Below are positions 11,569 through 22,439 of a stretch of DNA of 64,000 bases, in pieces. Numbering within the stretch: the first letter of the stretch is position 1; each line of letters opens with the position of its first letter. The position numbers and the translations under genes are program-made. The stretch comes from Malaya genurostris (taxonomy: Eukaryota > Arthropoda > Insecta > Diptera > Culicidae), in the NCBI RefSeq assembly GCF_030247185.1, contig NC_080571.1:14601631-14665630 (forward strand). The letters are read 5' to 3'. The notes under the pieces were generated by a model. That model did not search any database and was not told the origin of the DNA. It saw only the letters and a program-made list of their open reading frames with translations.

Positions 11569-11774
11569 TAAAAAGCCTTGGTATTGCATTCCTGTAGTGG
11601 AATTTGACCTTCGGTTTCAACAGACTTCGCAGCCGATTCACGGTGTACAGAACCATTGCATGGCTGGTGCTACGATTCTACTGACACTACGAATCCTTCC
11701 TGGTCGGGATTCGAACATACGACAACTGGTTTATAAGACCAGTGCCCTGTGCATTGAACCGCCAACCCGCGACT
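11569..11774 (-). mobile_element. tRNA-derived SINE, copy 1
   Basis: On the minus strand the element begins GGGTTGGCGGTTCAATGCAC (A-box-like), passes a stem-loop with TGGTCTTATAAACCAG resembling an anticodon arm, and has GTTCGAATCCC, a good B box for RNA polymerase III. A non-tRNA body follows, sharing AATCGGCTGCGAAGTCTGTT with the copy at 28017-28187. It is flanked by the 10-bp direct repeat ATCAAAATTG (11559-11568 and 11775-11784), the expected target duplication of LINE-mediated insertion. It encodes nothing. It sits about 75 bp outside the Tc1-like element. Confidence 0.82.
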
Positions 11775-11989
11775 ATCAAAATTGAACGGTTTGTAATTCC
11801 CCTAACGAGTTATTTCGCAGAGTATGAAAGTGTCATTTCAAAAATCAAGGCATTAAGAGTTTATCATCAATTTAGAAGGTTATCGTTGTTTTAAATCGAA
11901 CTGTATTTGACTTTCGATTTGATTGTGATTATCATTTTATACTGTAAAAAAATAGCGGCTGAAAATATGAAACCACACATTGATCCGTA

Positions 11990-13150
11990 CAAAATATCTA
12001 GTCTTACAACAACTGTTTAAAGCACGTTTCAGGAAACATGTCCAATCGCGCAATCTACAAAAAGGCCACTCGCAACCCCGTTGCGCGTCTGCTGACAGAA
12101 GGGGGATGCAATGTGAAATCATCATCGAAAAGTAGCACAGCATAGAAATATGCCGAAGAGGGTACTTTCCGTGCACCGAGCACCACGATAGCATTCTCCG
12201 TTTCGGATCTTAATGAGATCTTTCCTGACGTGGTTCATTCATTTCCACGTCCGTTCCAGTGCGCTATCCTGAACGGAGGGTGAATGACAGTATGTCCTGT
12301 TCTACAAATGCTAAAAGAAGAACTCATACAACCAAAGTAAACACCACACGAGCCGGGAGTGCAATGACCTCGTCCGCTTCACCCAGTCCTTTTGCTGTCT
12401 TTCCTTCCTCGTACACGTGGGCCCAGGTTCGCTGTCGAAAGCACACATCTTGTTATTAGTTTGGTCCATTCCACATGTTACGTGGTTCTGTTGCTAGTGC
12501 AGGCCTAGCATGACGACGAAAAGACCTCATTTCTAGCTGTCATCCCTCGTCCTGCTGCGCGTTGATCGTGCTCGAGTTCCTTGCGTGCCTTAAGGGGATG
12601 GTATATTGCGAGTTCCAGTGTGGAAATGTGTCACATTGAGAAAATACTACAGGACCTACCCCCTTAGCAAGTAATCGACGCTGTGCGTGTTCGGGAATCA
12701 TTTTCACCCCTGTTTCGTTGTCAATCCATGTTTCCAGGCTATCTAGCCATCTTTTTCTTTCGTGTTTCAATGTGCGTACAGAATACGCAATGAAACTGCC
12801 TTCCGTACGGCAGAGTAACAGATCGAAAAGAGGATTTTCCTCTACTTTAAACTTATCGTGTAATTTCCAGAGCCTGCTATTATCAAAAAACTGTAGAGAC
12901 CAGGAAACTTCCTTCTAACAGGGTGTCTGTTTTTCGTTGCGTGCTAGCCCGTCATGCTCTGGCCAGTTTGGTCCCTGTAATTTCTGAACCACGTCGAACC
13001 ACGGTACATGCCATGGTTTGTGAATGTTTCCACAAGGACTTGGGGTGGTAAATCCTTCGTACACACGACCCAAACATGTGCCATATTTCTCCTACAGGCA
13101 CGCAGTATTAGCATATCGGATTCATTTTGGCAGGTTTATGCTTGAAACAC
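11990..13150 (-). pseudogene. Decayed protein-coding stretch of unknown origin
   Basis: One minus-strand frame stays coding-like from about 13110 down to a TGA near 12540, broken by one TAG near 12921. Codon use is less AT-rich than the surroundings and the product is rich in Trp, Cys, Pro and charged residues (for example KHERKRWLDSLETW at about 12730-12770). Below 12540 the same style continues with more stops and frame changes and includes a hydrophobic stretch (about 12290-12340) followed by polar sequence. That order, a Cys-bearing soluble part then a membrane-like segment, would fit an envelope-type glycoprotein from a retroelement or an endogenous virus, or a dead cellular membrane protein. 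I recognise no diagnostic motif and assign no function. Clear decay, single copy in the window. Confidence 0.5.
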
Positions 13151-13929
13151 TGCTCATTAAAAACGATTTATCGCGAACTGTAATCTACTTATGAGGCACG
13201 AGGTTGCAGTTTAGATTTTTTTCTTTCCACTCTGCCCGTTGAGAGTGAATATCCTTATCGGACACACGGTGCACAGGAAATAGTTACAACGAATAGTCAG
13301 CTGGAGAGTCGAGTTTGATTTAAAATTCAGGTACCGAACTGCTAGTTGATGCTAATGAGACAGGAAACTGGCACACAACGCAGTTGGTTCTTTTTTTTCG
13401 GTCAGGAAGTAAATTTTACAGGCTGGCTACGGCTATAATTAAGTGTATGGTGTGTAATGATATTTTTTTTCAAAGATAAATATGCAATATTGTTAACAGT
13501 AAACCAAATGTCGTTCCACACTGTTCCCTTCTATTAAAACGCTAGGAACCAACAGAGGATGTTAGTGCCACGAGCCATAGAATTTTCTACTTTAAGTATG
13601 GATTGTTGCATAACGGTCCAGATCGTAGATTATGAAGAAAATTCTTTTTTTTGCGTGAAGTGATCTAAGCGTTGTCCGCACACATAAAACTGTTTCTCAA
13701 AATTCGAGTTTTTTTTAAAAATAAAACTAAATAATTAATGTAAATTTTGACATCATTCATTTAATTTATTCCGTTTTTACATCTGAAAGCGCGAATCTTG
13801 GCCTTAGTCCTAGTCAGCACGACCTCATAATTGACAATTTTTTTTTAATATAAATCCATGCTTTCTTTATTTCTTATACATTTTTCACTACTTTTGGTTA
13901 TTTTAGAAGGATCTCTTTTATAATGACTT
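13151..13929. other. Non-coding DNA
   Basis: No gene seen. It probably includes the 3' flank of the DD37E relic that follows on the minus strand, but its terminal repeat was not identified. Confidence 0.35.
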
Positions 13930-14400
13930 AGTAGTTTTCAATTGGGCGCAGTTCCGGAGTGTTTGGGGTTTCAGAGCTTTTGGCACTGAATCGACATCAT
14001 TCGCATTAGACCACTTTAACAAGTCCTTCGTTTAGTGGCGTGATGCCAAATCCTTCTCACAGAATGTCGAACCGTCGGAAGCCGTCGGGAGAGGGAGACA
14101 CCGCTTTTGTAGACACTCTTCAAAATACACCAGTCCATTCATGCTGCTTGCGGTAACGAAAGGTGTACTCCGCTTTCCGCAACTGCAAATCGCTTGCCAA
14201 ATTAAGAACGTTTTGGTGAAATTCGACATCTTCTGTGTACTGGAGGCTCTCGGGAACATCCCTTGTCTTGTCATCTATTACTAAGCAGTGTGGTTTCGTT
14301 TTCTTCCGATAGTACATCTTCCGGGTATGGCTTTTCCCAACCATATACTATTTTTCGTCACTGTTTAAATCGTTCTGCTCGAGTCCAATGTCTTGCTCGC
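13930..14400 (-). pseudogene. ITmD37E-type (DD37E) transposase fragment, frameshifted
   Basis: The minus strand reads NSDEKYMVGKSH (first catalytic Asp). After a frameshift it gives TFLIWQAICSCGKRSTPFVT and ECLQKRCLPLP, the same core block as in the copies at 42370-43407 and 62748-63598. Further on, KDLASRH marks the degraded second site and ELRPIENY the third (Glu). The intact order of these blocks is diagnostic of the mosquito DD37E family. Stops and shifts are frequent and the N-terminal DNA-binding domain is not seen. This is the most decayed of the three copies in the window. Confidence 0.78.
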
Positions 14401-15132
14401 ATGTAATTTGTTGTTAATTGAAGTGAGACATTTGGTTTCCGTTTGATGATCCCAACCAATAAAATTAATCAATCATTGATGATTTCAATAGAATTTTCTC
14501 AACGAAATTTCTGGCTTCGATTATGCCAATAGAGAAATCCGACATATGTGTTTCAAAACCGTTCAATTTTGACTCTAAACAGGTTGCTGTCAGAGTGAAA
14601 GCGTCACGCGAAGCGTCGCTAGTTACATTCGATCAATGCAAACCTGTCAGAGTAAATGCGGTGCGAAAACAGGGGTGGCATTATGTATCTTGATTCGATT
14701 CAATTTTTCTCGAATCGACCATGTTTCGTATTATGGTTCTCGATTCGAACTCGATCATCGAGCTTCGTTCGACTTCACTCGAAGAGGTATTGGATTATCG
14801 AAAAGTGTTGGTATTATGAAACCAAAACAATCGAACTCGTAAATGACTAAACTCGATAAGAAATGGTCGAAAGCTTCATTGCTATCGACTTTGAATTTTA
14901 GAATGCGTTTCTTTTTATTTAAAGGTAATTATCGATAGCATCATGGGTTTTCATGAACATATTAGCGTTGAAATTTTTTGTTCTAATGCACCGTTATATA
15001 TGTTGATTTGATATATTTTGTATGTTTGGCATATTGTTTAAAAATCATATCAATTGAAAGATGCATGGCATTTAAAAAGATAACAAGAGTAAGTCGAAAA
15101 TAAACTATGTCCGGTAATTGTGGTTTGTAATA
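14401..15132. other. Non-coding DNA rich in TCGA words
   Basis: No gene. At 14690-14830 the words TCGATTCGA and CTCGATC recur as short degenerate inverted repeats. GTGGCATTATGTATC near 14674 resembles the complement of a segment near 16820-16835 (ATACGTAATGCCAC), which could be the opposite end of the same MITE, interrupted by the DD37D element. That pairing is weak. Confidence 0.3.
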
Positions 15133-15687
15133 CAGGGTCCGGCACTCGAAGTGTAACCAATTAAAAAGGCCATAAATTCAGTTTGGAAAATTACTTTTAC
15201 TTAATTCAAATTACATAATGTGTAAAAATAATACAAAATTCAGAATCAATTAACTTTTGCTCGATATGACCACCTTTTGCTTGACTATGGCCTTGAGACG
15301 GTCAAAAAACGAATCGCAAGCTGCCCGAATGTGACTTGCAGGTATTTTGGCCCACTCGCCTCGAGACTGGTGTATCTTTTAGTTCGGACTTTGCTTTCCA
15401 AAATGGCCCAAAGAGAATAATCCATTGGATTCGCATCCGGTGAATTCGAGAGCCATTGTGTGGACGTGATGAAGTTCGGAACGTTGTTTTTCAGCCATTC
15501 TTGGTTCACTCGAGCTTTGTGAGACGGTGCCGAGTCCTGCTGAAACGTCCATGGTCTGCCACCGAAATGTTTGTCTGCCCTCGGCTTCAAAGCAACCTCC
15601 AGAATACTTTCCCGATAATATGTCGCATTTATCTTGACGCCAGGCTCGAAGGTCTGAAGTTGGTTACACTTCGAGTGCCGGACCCTG
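15133..15687. mobile_element. Internally deleted DD37D Tc1/mariner element, 555 bp
   Basis: Terminal inverted repeats of about 28 bp (left CAGGGTCCGGCACTCG at 15133; right its complement ending at 15687) are flanked by TA at 15131-15132 and 15688-15689. Inside is the C-terminal half of a transposase on the minus strand. On the right, the sequence jumps from coding sequence (about 15655) straight into the terminal repeat, so the 5' half of the gene was deleted. Its left arm (15133-15285) matches the inverted arm at the right end of the element at 1-467. Termini and target duplications are clear, so mobilisation by an intact relative would have been possible. Confidence 0.88.
15251..15652 (-). 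pseudogene. DD37D transposase, C-terminal half
   Basis: The frame from about 15652 reads through TYYRESILEVALKPRADKHF into WTFQQDSAPSHKAR, which holds the second catalytic Asp, and SPDANPMDYSLWAILESKV, which holds the third. The spacing between the two Asp residues is 37, placing it in the DD37D (maT-like) group of Tc1/mariner. Near 15300-15315 a frameshift separates the main frame, which stops at 15285, from the expected C-terminus, which continues as FFDRLKAIVKQKVVISSKS to a stop near 15251. The N-terminal DNA-binding domain and the first catalytic Asp are absent. Confidence 0.83.
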
Positions 15688-15695
15688 TAATACTT

Positions 15696-16178
15696 CTGGA
15701 ACCGGTGGACGGAAAACGTTACTCAAACGGATAGTGGGAAAAAGCGAAGGAAAATGGGATGTTTTTTATTTAATTTAGACTTTTTTCAGTCTTATCTGTA
15801 TTACTTATAATGTGTTGTGATTTTCTGCGCTATGTTCGATTTATATTAATCAATTAACCAATAATCTTAAAATGAATTATGAATTTCGGAGAATTGAAAA
15901 TGGGTATTATTTACATATCTGGAAACTTTTAATAATAATTCTGGAACCGGTGGACGGAAAACGTTTCTCAAACGGATAGTGGGAAAAAGCGAAGGAAAAT
16001 GGGATGTTTTTTATTTAATTTAGACTTTTTTCAGTCTTATCTGTATTACTTATAATGTGTTGTGATTTTCTGCGCTATGTTCGATTTATATTAATCAATT
16101 AACCAATAATCTTAAAATGAATTATGAATTTCGGAGAATTGAAAATGGGTATTATTTACATATCTGGAAACTTTTAAT
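15696..16178. repeat. 245-bp tandem duplication, nearly identical copies
   Basis: The unit beginning CTGGAACCGGTGGACGG occurs at 15696-15940 and again from 15941 to about 16178. I see essentially one base difference over the compared length (CGTTACTC against CGTTTCTC), so the duplication is recent. It starts about 6 bp beyond the TA duplication of the DD37D element. The unit is non-coding and AT-rich. Confidence 0.9.
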
Positions 16179-16179
16179 G

Positions 16180-17205
16180 AATTTAAAGATTAACTGATAA
16201 ATTTTGATCGAAATTGATCACATTTATCAGCTTGCACAGGTAGTATCATTCAAATAAAATTTGTATGTGTACAAACAATATAAAATTTGATCCGAAATTT
16301 TCAAATATATTAGGCATACAAAACGTGAATAATGTTTTTTATTTGTTAGGTTTCATAGCTAGTAACAGCTTCAAAGTATATGGAATATGTCAAAAGTATC
16401 ACCACCCTGCAATCTCATGACAAGCACGTAAATTTGACTCTTCAATAAAAGATATAAATACTACAATGAATGATTTGCTCCTAGCATACTACAACGAAAG
16501 CTGCAGAACCTAAAAGCCTTTGATTAAAACTACATATATGGATAAATTGTAAATTGTATTTGACTTGTAACAAAGCAACAATAATTTCCAAAGTTTATCT
16601 TTAGATTGTCATATTGTTCCAAAAAGAAACTTCGCATTGCAAACATTTTTCTTCTTTTCAGTACTTGAACTAAATAAATGTAATCAAAAATATCCAGTTT
16701 CATTTTTTTCGTGATTGCAATAGCTGGGTTTGTTTATTTTTATTTGACAGTTCGAACAGCGCTAGTCGAAATCTAAAACCACCTTGTTAGGGTCTCGATC
16801 AAGCGGTCGAAAGCGATACGTAATGCCACAGTTCAGTCGAATCGACTTCGAAAATAAAAAACGCTTCGCTACGCGTTCCGCGCTCTTTCTGACATCAACC
16901 TTAGGGGAACCAACATTGTACAAAATAGCTCAAATTGTAAATTTCATACAGTAAAAAATTAATGAAAAAACATGTTTTCTATTTTGAGTGCAAGGAATTA
17001 AAATTTTTAATTTTTTCTATTTTAAGTAGAAATTACAAATTTTATTATTTTCAACTCAAAAATGAGTCCATGGATGAAAACTCGAATTTTGCTACGAGCA
17101 CTTTTCATGAAATTGAGTAAATTTTTAAGCTACATTCAATGAGCGTGTAGAACTAAATTCATGTACTGAATTCTAGATCTGGATTCCGCACCTGAGTCTA
17201 GCTAC
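16180..17205. other. AT-rich non-coding DNA
   Basis: No gene seen. The part from 16730 to 16905 is more GC-rich with TCGA-containing words and may be the far end of a MITE (see 14401-15132). From about 17095 the sequence takes on the TTCTGAATCTAG-like cryptic repeat also seen at 44030-45115. Confidence 0.35.
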
Positions 17206-17209
17206 TTAA

Positions 17210-18104
17210 GGGGGGTAAGGTCTAAACGATAAAAAAATCATCATTTTTGCGATTTTTTTCCAGGATTATCGTTCAACAAAATAAATTCAAATGTTTTGCA
17301 TGATAAAAAGCATCGTTCGAACAACATTTTGTAATTTTTTTGTGGAAAAATGTTGAGAAATAAGTCGGTGAAGAGGTATTTTCGAGAGCGCTTCTTAAAA
17401 ATCATGATTTGCGCTGTCCACTGTATCCCAGCGCAGACTAATCAGAAGTGAACGAATGACCGCAGCATAGTTAAAGTAGAAATTTTTCTAGACCCCAACG
17501 ATTCTGTTTGATTTTTGTAAAATTTTTTGAATTTTAGGTGGTTGTTCAAAGTGAAAACTACGATTTTTCACGAAAAAAAATCCGCCATTTTGTAGCTGTA
17601 AAACCTCCCTAAAGTAACAAACAACGAAAAGGAAAACGTTGGGGTCTGCTTTTCATATGTAGAAAGTGTGTGCGAAATTTGAAAAAAATGGTGCAGTAGT
17701 TTTGGAATGACGATGGACACGGACTTTCAAAACCTGCTTTCGAGAAAAACGTGTTCAAAGTTTTTTGTCTATAAAATCAATAGAAACAATTTATTACTCC
17801 AGGGAGCCCGTAGGGTCTAACATTTTCAAAAAATCATATATTTTCTTTTATAATTTGTTATAATGAAAAATTTCAAGAATGTTTTGTCAAGTTTTGAAGT
17901 CAATCGAAGTAGAAATCTTGGGCCTGTGCGCCGAGCTCTTGCTTCGTCGTAGAATGAGATAGCCATAGATAATGGTCCATAACTTCCAGAGTTTCGTTCC
18001 AATAGGCTTGAAAATTTCACAGAAAATTCTTCAAATTTTTACTATAAGAAAATATAAAGAAAATAATACATGATTTTTCAAAAGTGTTAGACCCTACCCG
18101 CCCC
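17210..18104. mobile_element. TTAA-flanked non-autonomous element, copy 1 (895 bp)
   Basis: Both ends sit on TTAA (17206-17209 and 18105-18108) and carry an imperfect inverted repeat: left GGGGGGTAAGGTCTAA, right the complement of GGGGCGGGTAGGGTCTAA. TTAA duplication is the hallmark of piggyBac-superfamily insertion, but no transposase is present and the ends are not a known family to me. Two more copies are recognisable: 20633-22390 (inverted and interrupted) and 45116-45510 (partial). The interior is AT-rich with no coding evidence; open frames within it are short. Confidence 0.75.
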
Positions 18105-18108
18105 TTAA

Positions 18109-19387
18109 TTGGAAACCAGTCACAGGTTCCGAATTTAGTGATTTAGGTTTTGGTATCTCATGGGTATCGGTTTGTGCTAGAGTGCACATGACTGTTTTTA
18201 ATTGTTTCACATTCAACAATGTTGGACTGATAATGCACTGATGAGCTGAATGCGAAACGTAAAACAATTCTGAATTTAGTTTTTTATTTCATTTTCTGAT
18301 AGTTCAGAATTCTTTTTCTGGTGTAGATAAATAAAGTACTAAACAGTTGTTATTGATATTCGGAAATCCAAAAAAAAAACGTATACCAGTTTAGTTCGTA
18401 TTCACGTCCTCCAGTTATGTCACTGACATTGCCCATCCGTCTTTTTCATTATGTCAGGCCGCTTTGCAGTGATATTTTCTGTTGATAGTTTTTACTTTTC
18501 CGAGGTAGTCTTCGAAAAGTATGTCATGACAATCTCAGAAAGCTGGTGCCATGAACTTTCCAACCTCTTTAGCCTACCTAAGCCGCTTTTGAGCATATGT
18601 ATTGGCTTCAGCCCATTGCCGGACAATCATTTCAACATTATCCGAAAGGCGGAATGAGTAGTGAATTCTTACTCGAATGCACGTTTCTGACTGCTTGATC
18701 AACTCAATTGACAGTGACATTATGAATGTCATTGAATTTTCACTTACTTTATGAATGTGTTAGTGTAAAAGTCAGGTGACTTACTCCATTTTATTAACTT
18801 CTGCTAGAGGAATGGATTAAGCTAATTAAGGTAGGCATTTATTCCAAATTTAACTAAAAATCAACACGAAAACGTGCAAAATCGAAGAAGAAGAAGAAAA
18901 CGAATTGACAATCTATTCGCTCTTTCTCATACAATTCTGACAGATTTCCGAACTAATCGGTTGGAGGTGAAATTCAATCGGTTGTTGCACTGGAGTCCGC
19001 ATTGATTCGGATTTCATACTGAGTTCCGGATGCAATTATGAATGAACATTTTTCGCTCACACGGATTTGATTCCAAATCCATTTTGAACTGATAATGTGA
19101 GTTCTGTTCGTTTGTGTATTATGAGCTAAAGTTACTATAAATTTGCGACTGCAAAATAGCAACATCTTTTCAAATCTTTTTTTTTTCAATTGTTACACTG
19201 TTACAAGACAGCGTGCTTTTAAAAGTTCCACAACTGAAAATAGGTCAACCAGAGGATCATTAGGACTCTGCTACGGATAATTTTTCACATGGAGACAAAA
19301 TCTATTCCAATTTTTCTGGAAAAGTTTCATGGAAGAATCCAATTAGCATGGTCATCACGAGATATCGTGATGGTGAATCTTTTGACA
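18109..19387. other. Non-coding DNA with dispersed-repeat fragments
   Basis: Just after the TTAA element lies more of the TTCTGAATTTAG-like cryptic repeat (18115-18310), so the element probably inserted into that repeat. At about 18388-18432 the minus strand reads GTGACATAACTGGAGGACGT, a word shared with 40470-40520 and 57350-57395. No gene is supported. Confidence 0.4.
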
Positions 19388-19635
19388 TACACACTTAAAA
19401 CCGTTTCTCGAGCTCGGCATAATAAAATGCCGAACTAGATCGGCAACACAACATTTTACTGATCATTCAGTAATCCACATGCTCTTTTCGAAAATAGTTA
19501 AAGTAATATGCTGATATCTCGGTAAAGCGCGTTCTTTTGCCGAAGTTTGGCATAATATTATACCTAACTTGTCCGTAAACAAAAAAAATCCCGAGATCGG
19601 CAAAACCGTTTGCCGAGATTTCGAACAGTGAGTTA
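19388..19635. repeat. MITE-like sequence built on CTCGGCA/TGCCGAG words
   Basis: Starts ACTTAAAACCGTTTCTCGAG and ends CGAGATTTCGAACAGTGAG, which are loosely inverted equivalents. Inside, GCCGA and TCGGC words alternate (19415-19445, 19535-19615). A further patch with the same words lies at about 20045-20145. It has no coding capacity. The limits are approximate. Confidence 0.45.
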
Positions 19636-20632
19636 GATTTTAGTGAAACTTATCATCTAATGTCTCTTTTCGATCCACGCCGCGTCACCTCGTCATTGCT
19701 CGTGGAACTGGAAAACATGTAAATTGGATGAAGAAAGAAGATTTGTATATTTTATGAAAAGATAAGTGAAATCAAAAAACTATCTACTTTGCATATATAT
19801 TTTTATAAATATCCGGTTATTCCCAAGTAGAGTCGTTAAGAAGTACTAGAATGGTCTTTAGCCGTGATGTTTTCTTTTGGTGTTTGCGCTTTTATTGTTT
19901 ACTGAATTGAAATGAACATCAATAAAACATTTCTTTAACTAACATTAGCTTTTGTGATATTAATTTCATACAATAATGAAGAAAAATCTTTCTTTTTTTT
20001 TTGGATTACTGATGACTTTTCATGGCAATTCATGATTCCATCTTGATAAATTTTGCCGAGCTGACAGCAAAATTTCTGCTGACAAGTTCGGCAATAATTG
20101 ACAGTTAACAAATTTTGGATTGCCGAGATTCTCAGTACCCTCTCAGTAGGCGGTTTTATTTTATTGGCCGTTGAGCGCTTGTTGAACGACATACTGCACG
20201 AAATATTCGTTCAGTTTGCTGGAACTGTTTGTTGTTGTTTTTTCTCTTGAATAAAATTGTGTCAACATTAGGTGTTACGTTCATATCGAAAAAAAATTTG
20301 TTGTTATTCAATGTGAAGGTGAAGTATTGTAAATCTTCGGAAATTCTCCAGTAAAACCAATCCAACGGTTGTTGTTGAACGAAAAAAAACGGCATTTGGC
20401 ACAACGGTCTGTTTCAAAATCGGCAAACGAAGGCTCCGTGCTGGTCTCCCGTTGAATGATTGATTGGTATTTAAAAAATCCACTCTCTGGTATTAAGGTA
20501 GTATTTGTTCACAAATTTTTTTACTAGAAGTAATTTCGTAAATTATTAGGTAAAACAACATTCAAGTGAAAGTGAAGAAAATATTCATTTAAACCGAAAT
20601 TGGTTCCTATACTTGACGCGATACACACACTT
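19636..20632. other. AT-rich non-coding DNA
   Basis: Contains the CTCGGCA-word patch at 20045-20145. Overlapping minus-strand open frames at 19935-20404 have no domain signature and are Lys/Asn/Phe rich as expected by chance in AT-rich DNA. No gene supported. Confidence 0.35.
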
Positions 20633-22390
20633 ATGGGGCGGGTTGGGTCTAACACTTAAAAAAAAAACATTTATTTTTGCCTTTCACATATAGAAAGGCT
20701 ATGCATGTAACAAAAATATGCACTCACTTTTCTCGGAGATTGCTAAACCGATTTATACAAACTAAGATTCAAATGAAAGGTCTCATGGTCCCATAGCCTG
20801 CTATTGAATTTCACTTGGATCTGACTTCCGGTTCCGGAGTTACATGGTAATATGTGAAAATTAGAAAAAAAGTGTGCATTCAATTTTCTCTGAAACAGCT
20901 CAACCGATTTTCACAAACTAAGATTTAAATGAAAGGTCTTATAGTTTCTTAAAAATTTCTAGAACATTTTATCCAGATCCGACTTCCGGTTACGGAACTA
21001 AATCGTGATAAGTGGAAATTTACCAACTTCATTAGTCACACAAACGATGGTCAAAAACAGGTACAAATCCCATAAAACTGTCTGATAAATTCTTCTAGTT
21101 TGCAGAGCTTGTTAGTTTGTGAGCATAGAAGCATAATTCGGCATTACTGGTCCCTCCTTTTCCTGTTCCGGAAGCACCGGAAGTGGTGCAGAAAAACTTA
21201 AAAAATAGAACTCACTCCGATTTCTCTGCGATGCTTGAAACGATTTTCACATATCTTGAATTGAACTAAAGCTCATATTATCCTTAAAGCTACTTCTACT
21301 ACTACTACTATCCAGTTTCGAAAGAATTGGAAACGGCGATTAAAAACTGCAAAAGGGTCTCACTCACTTTCCTTCAAGGTGGCCAAATCGATTTTCACAA
21401 ATTTATAGGTTCAAAGAAAAAGTCTTACTGTTTCATACGGAATTCCTAACTTTGTTGTGGATACTACTTCCAGTTCCGGAACTATAGGGTAAACAGGATT
21501 TGTTTGTTAGATTAACTCCGAATAAACTTTCCTATTTCTTTTCAATGAACAGTTGTTTTTGCGAATTCCACAGTAATTTTTTTGATGTTATGAGTAATAT
21601 GAGAAAGGAATCATTACACCACTAGGTGGATTAAAACAGGTTTTCTTTGTATTTTCTTATAGTTAAACATTTCAAGAATATTTTATCAAATTTCTAAACC
21701 TATCGGAACAGAACTCTGGAAGTTATAGGCCCTTACTTTTCCTTATCGCATACTGCAAAGAAGCAAGAACTCGGCGCACAGGTCCAAGAGTTCTGCTTCG
21801 ATTGACTTGTAAATTTGACAATACAATCTTAATATTTTTTATTATGACAAAATACAAAGAAAAACTATGAAAAAAGTGTTTTTTTCCTTCGATTTTATGG
21901 ACACAAGACTTTTACTCGAGAGAAGGTTATGTAAGCCCGAGTCCATCGGCATTCGAAAACTACTTCATCAATTTTTTTTTCCAAATTTTGCTCATATTTT
22001 CTGCATGAAAAATACCAGATCCCAACGATTTTCTTTGCGTTTTTTGTTTTGTTTTATTAAATTGTTTCGTGAAAAGTCATAGTGTTGACTTTAAACAACC
22101 ATCAAACATTCAAAAAAACGAACAAAAACTTAGAGGTCTACTAAAAAATTTACTATAACTATGCTGCTTCGATTTGTTGACTTCTGATAAGTCAGCGCTG
22201 AGATACAGTGGACACCGCAAATCATGATTTCTTAGAAGTGTCCTCAAAAATACTTCTTCACTGGCTTATTTCTCAATATTTTCCCACGAAAAAAAAAAAT
22301 TTCATTCGAATAATTGTGCGAAACATTGAAAATTATTTTTTTGTACGATACATAAATAAAATCGCAAAAATAGTGTTTTTACCTTTTTTT
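20633..22390. mobile_element. TTAA-type element copy 2, inverted, with a nested insertion
   Basis: Begins TGGGGCGGGTTGGGTCTAAC near 20634, matching the right end of the copy at 17210-18104 in inverted orientation. The match resumes from about 21640 and includes the block AAGAACTCGGCGCACAGG (about 21766), the complement of sequence near 17930 in copy 1. It continues to about 22385 (AAAATCGCAAAAATAGTG). The far terminal repeat is missing, replaced by another repeat at 22390-22440. The intervening 20672-21640 is unrelated and is a dispersed repeat inserted into the element. Confidence 0.7.
20672..21640. repeat. Mosquito-type dispersed repeat inserted in the TTAA element
   Basis: Starts GCCTTTCACATATAGAAAGG and ends CACCACTAGGTGGATTAAAA, words that recur at the limits of similar blocks elsewhere in this window (24187-24225, 61220-61262). 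The interior is several degenerate tandem units of about 170-190 bp, each containing CTCGGAGATnGCTnAACCG, then CACAAACTnAGATT, AATGAAAGGTCT, and GATCCGACTTCCGGTTCCGG. It is non-coding. I believe from memory that similar sequence is common in Aedes introns. Confidence 0.65.
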
Positions 22391-22439
22391 ATATATATAA
22401 AAAATAGGTATAGAATTCGCTCAAACTTTCGAAAAATTT

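Noticed and set aside
11699..11774. Possible true tRNA gene on the minus strand
   Set aside because: The A-box and B-box-like parts are linked to a SINE body and bracketed by a target duplication; the cloverleaf is not convincing as a functional tRNA.
14672..16840. A single MITE interrupted by the DD37D element and the tandem duplication
   Set aside because: Only about 15 bases pair between the proposed ends and the rest does not align; too weak to annotate.
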